Positions 55,682 through 64,000 of a stretch of DNA of 64,000 bases are shown in pieces. Made by a program: the position numbers and the translations under genes. Under the pieces are notes generated by a model, which worked only from the letters and a program-made list of their open reading frames with translations, did no database searches and was not told the DNA's origin. Position 1 is the first letter of the stretch. Each line of letters begins with the position of its first letter. This DNA comes from Sporodiniella umbellata (lineage: Eukaryota > Mucoromycota > Mucoromycetes > Mucorales > Rhizopodaceae): positions 1-64,000 of the forward strand of contig JAIXMR010000004.1 in assembly GCA_025677835.1 (NCBI GenBank), written 5' to 3'.

Positions 55682-57696
55682 AATGCCTTCAGAAAAGGTA
55701 AGGAAAAAGAAATCAAAAACACAGGTTGACTTTGTCAGCGTATTAACCCTTCTCTGTTCACGCTAGAATCTCGACGCCATTTTTATGCCGTCTTTTTGTT
55801 TCGGTGAGATCAGTCGAGCCGAAATCAACTCTGTACTTAATATCGCTGGTGTCTCTCTTACACCACCCAAAAAAGTAAGTTTTGATTGTATTCTAGGCGA
55901 CAAACTGAGCCATTTTATAGACACCTTTCGCCTTGGGTATTCCGCCTAGGAAACGTAAAATTAAAGTGGCTGTCCCTGAGAAAAAGACGGAAAAAGAATC
56001 ACCTCTTGAAGAGGAGAACAAGCAATCGGCCCCAAAAGAAAACACGGAAGAACAAAAAGAAAATGCTCAGTCCATTGTAGAGACCAACCAAGAAGAGCAA
56101 CCCAAGGTGCAAAAGAAGCCTGAGGTGGAAGACGTAGAAGAAAAGCAGCCCGAGGCTGAAACACCCACGCCTACACCCAAACCCAAGCCTGCGATGGGCA
56201 GCTGGGCCTCTCTTCTAAAAACGCCCGATTCCAAATCTAAACCTGTTTCTAACCAACCCACACAACCTCATTCGGTACCCGCTATGAATGGAAAGCAACC
56301 TACTCGAAAGCCTACTTCGCCTACACCTTATGTGCCCAAATTTACAGGCGTTGCAGGTAAACCAAGACTGAGTTATCACTGAGCTGCATACTTAGGACCT
56401 TTTTTTTTTTTTATATATAGACATCATTAACAAGTACGAGCCTGTTTTCAACGCACCTTTGCTTCAGCCTAGAGGTCTGATCAACAATGTCAATACCTGT
56501 TTTATGAATGTGGTAAAGTCTTTCTCAATAGACATTGTTTTTTTTTTTTTTTTATAATTTACCCTTCTTTTTCAATAGATTCTTCAACCTTTATCACACT
56601 GTCCGCCTTTCTATAGCTTGATCAAAACGATCAGCACACAGGCTGTCCATGCCATCCAAAGCAAAACGCCTCTTTTAGACTCAATGTAAAAATCCCGCGC
56701 TGGGCCAGTCATGTATACTAACTCTATCTATAGTATCGAATTCGTCAATGAGTTCCAAATCGAACGGCCTGATAGCATTGAGCATTACGGAGAACCTTTT
56801 GTACCGGAATATGTGTATAATGCTTTACGCGGACAAAAAAAATTTGATACTTTAAGAGGCCGTCAAGAAGACTCTGAAGAGTTTCTCTGTTTCCTTCTGG
56901 ATGGTTTGCACGAAGAGATGATAAACGTTTTAAAGGAAAAAGAAACCAAACAATTGGAAGAAGTAGGTGATGAATGGCTAGAGGTGGGCGCCAAAAACAA
57001 GACGAGCAATCTGCGTACAGTAAGTTTGTGGACTACATTTTTATAAAACGTTTATTTTATCCTTTTCAATAGACTGGATTTGACGAATCCCCTATTTCCA
57101 AGATATTCGGAGGGAAAGTGAGATCCGTTTTACGTTGTCCTGGTGCCAAAGACTCAATCAACTTGGAGCCCTATCAATCCTTGCCATTGGATATCCAACC
57201 TGAAAACGTACACTCTATTGAGGATGCCATTGCCAATATGACTTTGCCTGAAATCATGCACGACTACACATCGCCTAAAGGGCTCAAGGTGGAAGCTACG
57301 AAGCAAGTCTATTTCGAAAAGTTACCTACCGTCTTGATCTTACATATGAAACGTTTCGTTTTCGACAACGTTGGCGGTGTCCAAAAGCTATCTAAACGTG
57401 TTAGCTATGGCGCTCAGTTAGTCATGGACCCCGAATGGATGGTTCATGTTGGCCGACAGGCAGAACCAGTAACCTACAAACTCTTTGGTATCGTCTATCA
57501 TCATGGATCGTCCGCTGGTGGAGGGCACTACACATGCGACATCAAAAGAAAGAACGATGAATGGCTTCATATCGATGATACGACAATTACTCCTGTCTCT
57601 GAGAAGGATGTCTTGGTTACTGAGGAGAATACCCGAACATCCGAAAAAACTCACGCTGGACAAACAGCTTATATTTTGTTTTACATCAAAGCATAA
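55682..57696 (+). CDS. Ubiquitin-specific protease Ubp3/USP10-like
   Basis: Removes ubiquitin from substrates; yeast Ubp3 acts with Bre5 in ribophagy, transport and stress. The first exon is MPSEK, joined to NLDAIFMPSFCFGEISRAE, then LGIPPRKRKIKVAVPEKK and a long acidic Pro/Lys-rich region. The catalytic domain starts with the Cys box RGLINNVNTCFMN (Cys at 56505-56507), then EFVNEFQIERPDS, RGRQEDSEEFLCFLLDGLHE, and the His box SAGGGHYTCDIKRK with YILFY. The Gly usually before Asn in the Cys box is Val here. About seven introns, some with T runs. About 560 residues. Confidence 0.9.
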
Positions 57697-58011
57697 ACCA
57701 AACTCAACTCACACTCACAATCGCACAACCACACACGCTTCTGGCTCTCCTCCCCCCTTTACTTTTTTTTTTTTTTTTTTGGTGATCTATACTAAATACA
57801 TATATACTCCAACACTACCCAAACAAAAGTATATCTATCGATTAATATTTATAAATACACTTCTTTTCAAGTCGAAAAAAAAAAAAAAAAAAAAGTTTAG
57901 GACTGCCTTTCCTTTCTAAGCGACCCTTCCAATATTTATTTCAGTTGCCTATTATTTTTTTTCTTTTTTTTTTTTTTTAAAGCATATAACAAATCAATAT
58001 AGCATTTTAAC
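57697..58011. other. Spacer between UBP3 and ALB1
   Basis: Low-complexity sequence with T run at 57764-57780 and A run at 57875-57893; a T15 run at 57964-57978 lies 33 nt before the next ATG. No gene seen. Confidence 0.6.
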
Positions 58012-58533
58012 ATGGGAGGTGTATCTAACATTAATAAAGGTAAACAAACCCCCCATTAAGGTACCGATTTTAGCGTTGACCCTGTTTTCTTTTTGACAGC
58101 CAAGGGACATTCTACAGAAAAGAACCGTCGAATGGCAAGAAGCATCAAAAAGTCAAAAGCTGGTATTCAACCCAGCATCACAACAACCCGAGTAGTAACT
58201 AAAAAGAAGCAAAAGCAATTAGAGAAAGCCATTCGACATGTAAAAAAGAGAATCAATAGCTGATTTGTTTAGGCACTGACACATACTCCACCTACAGGAA
58301 AAAAAACTTTTGGCACAGAAGGGATTAATTGATTATGAAGAGGAGATGAAAGGTATAGATACATACACTTTTTGTTATGTAATAGTTCTCAACCTTACCT
58401 TTTCGTTTCGATAATAGACGTTGCTGTGGTTGATCCTGGAAGACAACGTGTTGTTTCAGCTTGTATTCCTTCCGATGAAATCTTACAAGCTGCTGCCTCT
58501 GGTAACGGAACTACTTTGGGCGGACCTCAATAA
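58012..58533 (+). CDS. ALB1: Ribosome biogenesis protein Alb1
   Basis: Small basic protein; in yeast Alb1 binds Arx1 and shuttles with pre-60S particles. Four exons join in frame to about 112 residues: MGGVSNINK, then AKGHSTEKNRRMARSIKKSK, then SITTTRVVTKKKQKQLEKAI, EKKLLAQKGLIDYEEEMK, and a last exon ending SGNGTTLGGPQ-stop. The SITT-R-(x)5-KK-K-(L/I)E block and the C-terminal GTTLGGP match what I recall of yeast Alb1, which is longer. Each exon is below the ORF-length threshold, so the gene is easy to miss. Confidence 0.75.
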
Positions 58534-58805
58534 GTCTTTAATAAAACACTGTCTATATACACACAATCACCTAGAGAAAAAGGACATCTGTATAGAGCAA
58601 TATGAAAGAGCAGTGAGACCAACAGGCTTAGAGTGTGTTTTGGCTAAGGTCTTGGGCTAAAAACAATAAAAACTTCAAATCATTTCAAAGTTTTATCTGT
58701 AGTTGCTTGAAAAAGCAGTCCACAGTAACACAAATGCAAACAACCTTGGCACTTCAGTAAACGATCCTCCTTTTTTTTTTTTTTTTTTTCTACTTTTATA
58801 AGAAT

Positions 58806-59478
58806 ATGGACACAACCAAGGTCAATCGGGATAGACCCTTTTTGGTAGGACCAGAGATACCCTTAAGCCCTTTTCCCTTTGATTTATCTGGCAGCGTTGT
58901 AAAAGGCTATGGCCGAGGTTCTAAGGAGCTGGGCATTCCAACTGGTAGATACGTTTTCACCACAATTTCGTTTATGCATCACTGACCTTTTTGCTTTCAC
59001 TCTAGCTAACCTTTCGGAAGACGCCATCTGTACGCTGGGTTCTGATCTGGATACAGGTGTTTATTACGGATGGAGCCAGATTGGAGAACTCGATAGCAAA
59101 GTGTACCCTATGATGATGAGTTTAGGCTGGAATCCTTATTATCAAAACGAAAAAAAATCGGCTGTAAAATAACAAAAGTAACTTTTTGATTTAAACGATC
59201 CAATCCTATAAAAACATTAGGAAGTTCATATAATACACCGATTCCCTGAAGATTTTTACGGTATACCTATTCGAGTAGTCGTTTTAGGGTATATCAGACC
59301 CGAACAAAATTATCCTTCGCTCGGTAAGTAAATAACTGCCATTACCCTTTATTTACTTCATTATACAGATGCTCTGATCACAGATATCAAAACAGACATT
59401 GAAGTGGCTAAACACTCGTTACAACGAAAGCATTATTCAGAAGCAAAAGAACATCAATTATTTCACAAAATAAATTAA
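58806..59478 (+). CDS. FMN1: Riboflavin kinase
   Basis: Makes FMN from riboflavin and ATP. Four exons: 58806 to about 58936, about 59006-59166, about 59221-59320, about 59370-59478. Motifs: [18 protein letters not shown], joined to ANLSEDAI, then [42 protein letters not shown], and [16 protein letters not shown]. Length about 165 residues, right for monofunctional fungal enzymes. A T19 run ends 16 nt before the ATG. Confidence 0.93.
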
Positions 59479-59543
59479 ACTTTTTTTTCTGTCAAAAAAG
59501 TGAAAAAACAGTCTTTTTTAATTTTAATTTGCTTTCTTTCGAC

Positions 59544-60632
59544 ATGGCATTACCTGTCTATATTAAAGAGGGGACACTAAGAGAAGGGCTGACGCAAGGC
59601 ATCGTCATTCGAGGATGGAAGATCACCAGCAAAAAGGCGCCTATTTGCAATTCAGCTGAAATGGAAAAGTCAGTAATACATCACTTCAAACGATTTCCAT
59701 CATTTATTAAACGAACGCACGCTCTCTTCCTTATTTAACTTATTTAACACTTCATTTCAAATACTATAAATCAGAATCCAAAAAGATTTCGGCCTACCGC
59801 CTCCAGAAATGGTGTTTGGTAATAGTTGTGTCTCGTTAGAGAGAGGCGAGTTAAAGGTCACATTTGGTGCCTATGACGCTTTATCTAAAGTAGATACAAG
59901 CTCCACTAGCAGCGAAATTCTAAAAGTAGCTTATGCTGACGAATGGGCTCGCAAAAGGTAAAAAAAAAAAAAAACCAATCTACGTTTTTTTTTTTTTTTT
60001 CTTAAAGAAGCCTTAGTGCTATGAATCATACGGATGTCAAAGATGTAGTTAAGCCGTATGACTGGAGTTATACAACAGACTATAAAGGCACTTGCTCTGC
60101 TGAATTTGAAACTTCGGAACACTCTTTGATTGACATTGAGCGATTAAGGCAGCCTGAAAAAATCCTGTTTTATGACGAAAACATACTTTATGAGGATGAG
60201 CTGGCTGACAACGGTACAGCCATGTTGACTGTCCGCCTGAGAGTAATGCCCACATGCTTTTTGGTGCTTCAGAGGTTCTTCATGAGATTGGATAATGTTT
60301 TATTCAGAATAAACGACACAAGAATATACCACCAATTTGGAAGTCCTTATTTTGTAAGAGAGTATACATCCAAAGAAATTCATTACAATCAAATTATTGA
60401 GGTAAGGTTTTTTTTCTTGTAAAAAAAAAAAAAAAAATCCATTACTATTCACTTTCTGTATATTTTTCTTTCTCATCTATCTATCTATCTATATATATAT
60501 ATATACATATATATAAACATACATCAGAAACTTGGAAAGGGCGATATTTCTCTCTTGAATGATCAGAACTGGGTATCTTCAGTCATGCCAGACGAAACAA
60601 AGACCATTATCCGAGAGAAAATAAAGTTGTAA
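59544..60632 (+). CDS. TIP41: Tip41-like regulator of PP2A/TOR signalling
   Basis: Binds Tap42-type proteins and modulates type 2A phosphatases under TOR. Exons read MALPVYIKEGTLREGLTQGI, IQKDFGLPPPEMVFGNSCV, then NHTDVKDVVKPYDWSYTTDY and KGTC, the block LIDIERLRQPEKILFYDE, RLRVMPTCFLVLQRFFMRLD, and KLGKGDISLLNDQNWV. KPYDWTYTTDYKGT-like and RVMPTCFL...RFFLRVD-like segments are the family marks. The last intron holds T and TA/CTAT repeats. About 290 residues. The stop is 85 bp from the convergent cyclin. Confidence 0.93.
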
Positions 60633-60717
60633 GCAAAAGCGACACCACAAAAAAATGAAGAGCCCTTCAAAAGAAGCCTTTTCTATTCCTTTTTTTTTTT
60701 TTTTGTCTTGTTTTTCG

Positions 60718-61446
60718 CTACCCAGGCCTTTTATTATCTTCTGCTTTATCAATAGACAAGTGCCTTGCTTTTCTTCTAACTGGCGGCGAAATTTCTTCGG
60801 TTGCGTACTCATGTGACACTTGACCTGTCCATTGTGATAGTAATCGGTCACCATACGCTTGGAGCTCTTCTATTGATATAAAGAGCGAAAAATTGTTGAG
60901 AGCCAAAAATTCAAGTTCTAGTTTATTCAGCTCACTAACAGGTAGACCGCCTACCTATGAATTGTTTTCAAAAAAAAAAAAAAAAAAAAAAAAAACTATA
61001 TCAGTCAACTTTGTCGTTCACTTTCATTTGCTGCTTGCCTTTGCGTAACGCGTATTGGTAAAAAAGACATCAGAAAACAGTTTGCTGGCTACCATGATCC
61101 CCGAAATGATCAAACGGTGAATGTTGTAGGCGTGAATTTGTAGTCTCGTTGTTTGCACATCTAATCTTGACATGCGATCGAAATATATCAGCAAGGCTAA
61201 AAAGCATTCATTGGCGCATGGACAGTATTTTAGTATTCGTGTCAAATAGGCATAAACTGAAATACTGGGAATCGACCGTGCATGAAAACTGGTATATAAT
61301 GAATCGCTGATTCGCCTTTCCCCACGACTTTGTTGAAAAGACTCTTGGGTTTTCATACTTTTTTCAATGAAGAATGTAAGCATTTTTATAGTATCTTTTG
61401 TTGGATGTCGAGCTAAATCATAACTTGGGTCGTGTTTGTATTCCAT
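60718..61446 (-). CDS. Pho80/PCL-type cyclin
   Basis: Cyclin partner of a Pho85/CDK5-type kinase. Exon 1 has FHARSIPSISVYAYLTRI, LKYCPCANECFLALLIYFDR, IHAYNIHRLIISGIMVASK and DVFFTNTRYAK. Exon 2 has VGGLPVSELNKLELEFLALN, NFSLFISIEELQAY and a basic tail (PPVRRKARHLSIDKAED). All segments of the Pho80-like cyclin box are present. The intron (60955-61038) has GC instead of GT at its donor. About 215 residues. The gene is divergent from ATE1 across 412 bp. Confidence 0.9.
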
Positions 61447-61858
61447 TGATTCTAATAAATAGTTTGAAAAAAAAAAAAAAAAAAGGCAGATTAAATACTA
61501 CTGAGCCTTTTTAAAAGACAGTTCTACATTTGGTTTTTCACACTTTTTGATCTTAACTGAGACAATTGAGACTTTTTTGGTACGATTTGATCATGTATTC
61601 TCAAAATCATCACAGCGATAGATTTGCTTTTTTGAGTGGCATTTTTGTCTTGCTAAACTATTTCTAATAGATCACCAGTGTGTATTGCTTTGCTTTGAAA
61701 AGGACTGAATATTAAAAAAAGGGTGTATCATCTCATTTTTATCTACCAAAAAAAAAAAGGAAGCGTCACCAATTCATTCATAAATTGTACAAATAAGGAC
61801 TAAAATTTTACAAATAAAGCCAATGACAATAAACCTTTTTTCTTCCTGAAAACTATCA
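61447..61858. other. Divergent promoter region of cyclin and ATE1 genes
   Basis: AT-rich with an A run at about 61467-61484. No gene seen. No clear TATA box could be assigned. Confidence 0.55.
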
Positions 61859-63401
61859 ATGAGCGATTCGGAAGTAGAGGAAAATTTCGACACAATAAAA
61901 AACGGCATCCCCTCACTGATTTCGCTTTGCGGATCCGGTTCACGCGATTGTGGGTATTGCAAAAAAAACGAAAGCTCGAGTAGTTTTGGCATGGTGGCTC
62001 ATTTTTTGACCTGCTCAGTTAGTCATTTTAATCCAGCTTTCAAACACCATCTAACTTTTGCTCCTCTTTTTTTCTTTTGACAATCAGAATTACCAGGATT
62101 TGATTGATAGAGGCTGGAGAAGGTTTCTACACACATAAACATAAAATCAGACTGTTTGTTTTTTTTTTTGTAACCAACTGCTTAGATCGGGCACTTATTT
62201 ATACAAGCCTAACATGGCAAAAACGTGTTGTCCCCAATATACTATAAGGTAAAACCATAGTAGTACTATAAACAGTTTTCGATATGAACCGCCAAATAGA
62301 TTACACGCAAACAACTATAAGTTATCGAAAGGACAAAAGAAGATATTAATCAAACTCAACAAGTATATCCAAGGCGAATGGAGTCCAGACCACAAACAAC
62401 ACGAAGAAAAAAAACCGCCTAAAAACAACTCACCCAAAGAGCTATCCGACTTTATTCACCCAACGCCTACAACTGAAAGCAAGCACAGCCTAAAGGTAGA
62501 ATTTCAGCCAAAAAAAAAAAAAAAAAAAAAAAAGCGGAGGGGAGAGGAGGCATCTATTGAAAATAAGCGCAGGTTTCTGATTTTTTCAAACGAAATATAG
62601 ATAGAGTTAGAGCCATCTTCTTTTACTAAAGAAAAGTTCGAGTTATATAAAAAGTATCAAATGAGTATACACGGTGATAATGAAGAAGACATTACAGAGA
62701 GTGGGTTCAGCCGATTTTTGGTTGACTCTCCTTTAAAAGAAGAAGAGAGTAATGGTGTACAACTTGGATCTTTTCACCAAAGATATATACTAGATGGACA
62801 GTTAATTGCTGTATCGGTGATCGATATTCTGCCTGGCTGTGTATCAGGAGTTTACTTTATGTATGACCCCGATTATAGCTTTTTAGGCTTGGGTAAATAC
62901 AGTGCCTTGAATGAGATCTCTCTTGTTCAACAGCTAAGTGTAAAGGTGTCTAGTTTAAAATATTATTATATGGGTATTTTGAGTCAAAAATACAGGTTGG
63001 GCACACGATTTTTTACTTTTTTTTTTTTTTTTTTTTTAGGATTTTATATCGACACATGCCCGAAGATGAGTTATAAGGCACAGTACGAACCTTCCGATTT
63101 ACTGGACCCTGTAGATTATAAATGGCACTCTATAGAAAAGTTTCGAAAAGAACTTAAAGATAAAGCATTCGTTACTTTTGCTGAAAACTCTACATCAGCT
63201 ACCAAAAACGGATGGCTGAACCCCAAAGAAGTAACGAGTAGTGTGCTATCTTTTGTGAAAATTTATGTTGGAGACGAATCAGTCCTTCCAGCAGATATTT
63301 TCCTAAAATTAGTCGGAAGTTCTAGAATCAAAAAGTATTTAGTTGACTTTGTTTGTGCCATTGGCCTATCATTAGCCTACGATATTACTGTCAAAATTTA
63401 A
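61859..63401 (+). CDS. ATE1: Arginyl-tRNA--protein transferase Ate1
   Basis: Adds Arg to N-terminal Asp/Glu (or oxidised Cys) and thus feeds the N-degron pathway. The first exon has the Cys-rich N-terminal site (SGSRDCGYCKKN). Exons then give YQDLIDRGWRR, SGTYLYKPNMAKTCCPQYTI and RLHANNYKLSKGQKK, the HQxC-type core. The second domain has KFELYKKYQMSIHGD, FSRFLVDSPL, LDGQLIAVSVIDILPGCVSG, YFMYDPDYSFLGLGKYSALN and, after an intron, MGFYIDTCPKMSYKAQYEPS. Introns contain homopolymers (A run at 62511-62533, T run at 63019-63038). About 425 residues. Confidence 0.93.
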
Positions 63402-63493
63402 AATAAATAGACATCAGTACTTTGGACTTTACTTCATTTTTTTTTCAGCAGAACTCCTTCAAATATAAGAGTAGAACAGCTACGTTAAAAATA

Positions 63494-64000
63494 ATGAGGT
63501 AGTGAGCGTATTTATAAAAACACGTTCAAAACGTGTCCGAAATAGCGACGTTTAAACTTTCAATATATTTGATATATATCTTTGGTTTACAGAATAGAAC
63601 CAAATTACATGACCAACACATTGACTTTAAATTTTCTTTGCAACCTGCGAACGTCATACAGAAGCTGACCTCTAAAGATGAAAGCAGGACTTATGTCAAA
63701 GCGATTATAGTTGTAGAATACCTCACCGAAATACAAACGACGTTTTTTTTTTTTTTTTTTTTTTTTTTTTTGGATTCTTTGGATTATTTTATGTTACGTA
63801 CTGGATAGACCGTATTTTTTTATTTGGATCTATTGCTTTTTTTTTTACTTGGGGATGCATAGATATTCACGCTGCAACAGTCATTGCGAAAATTGTTATA
63901 AACAATGATCTCGTTTCAAATTTAGCCCACTCAGAAGTATCAGCTGTGTTAGTGTTCAGTTTGCTTGTACTGAGACATCGTAAATGGGACATTGGCTTCA
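63494..64000 (+). CDS. Partial gene at right edge, membrane protein, unknown
   Basis: ATG at 63494 followed by AG and an intron to about 63595 gives MRTKLHDQHIDFKFSLQPAN and KDESRTYVKAIIVVEYLTEI. A T29 run (63743-63771) follows. Past it a frame reads GFFGLFYVTYWIDRIFLFGS, IAFFFTWGCIDIHAATVIAK and VSAVLVFSLLVLRHRKW, open to the window end. The two parts are not in the same frame as written: the T run would need one more T, or an intron I cannot place. Hydrophobic content suggests a membrane protein. It lies 92 bp after ATE1, same strand. Family not recognised. Confidence 0.45.

Noticed and set aside
1..64000. Search for CRISPR arrays, transposases or viral-type proteins
   Set aside because: No spaced direct-repeat array of CRISPR form, no DDE, reverse-transcriptase or integrase motif, and no viral-type protein was seen; repeats are microsatellites, homopolymers and the coding array.

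Overview
The window looks like nuclear DNA of a filamentous early-diverging fungus, most likely Mucoromycota (Mucorales-like). The genes are single-copy eukaryotic genes split by many short GT-AG introns (about 40-75 nt). The non-coding DNA is AT-rich and full of A/T homopolymers of 15-39 nt. The protein set (PacC, AcuK/Ert1-type Zn2Cys6, CYS3/SCON2, BAP31 with a KKXX tail, Hel2/ZNF598, arginyltransferase) is fungal. This placement is an inference from gene content and architecture; no search was run. No rRNA, tRNA, CRISPR array or recognisable transposon was found.

Layout. 0.6-4.7 kb: a Ste11-type MAPKKK and a mitochondrial 2-oxoacid dehydrogenase kinase, convergent. 4.7-13.3 kb: a gene-poor AT-rich stretch with one intronless seven-helix membrane gene. 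13.3-18 kb: PacC, then eIF3f and the proteasome ATPase Rpt5, which share a 178-bp divergent promoter. 18.8-25.8 kb: a large BRE4/ArAE-type membrane transporter with a frame break at an A10 run, hexokinase, and a small basic protein. 26.1-31.3 kb: an AcuK/Ert1-like factor, a secreted Kex2-type repeat precursor, and a GATA factor, all on the minus strand. 32.6-43.1 kb: an unknown Pro/Tyr-rich protein, Iml2/TTC39, Hel2, a Taf14-like YEATS protein, phosphatidylserine decarboxylase and BAP31. 45.3-48.7 kb: SCON2/Met30 followed by CYS3. 49.4-64 kb: a Hal4/Hal5-type kinase, Mon1, Sdo1/SBDS, Ubp3/USP10, Alb1, riboflavin kinase, Tip41, a Pho80-type cyclin, Ate1, and a partial gene at the edge.

Functional themes. 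Four nutrient or pH regulators are present: PacC (pH), AcuK (carbon), GATA, and CYS3 (sulfur). CYS3 lies next to SCON2, the F-box protein of the sulfur-control circuit known from Neurospora. Several genes serve translation and ribosome biology: eIF3f, Hel2, Sdo1 and Alb1. Others serve protein turnover: Rpt5, SCON2, Ubp3 and Ate1.

The least described element is the secreted precursor at 28.35-29.39 kb. It has a signal peptide, five units of about 37 residues (four of them ending in Lys-Arg), and a Gly/Asn/Lys/Asp tail with acidic-Cys clusters. It is the best candidate here for a new peptide system.
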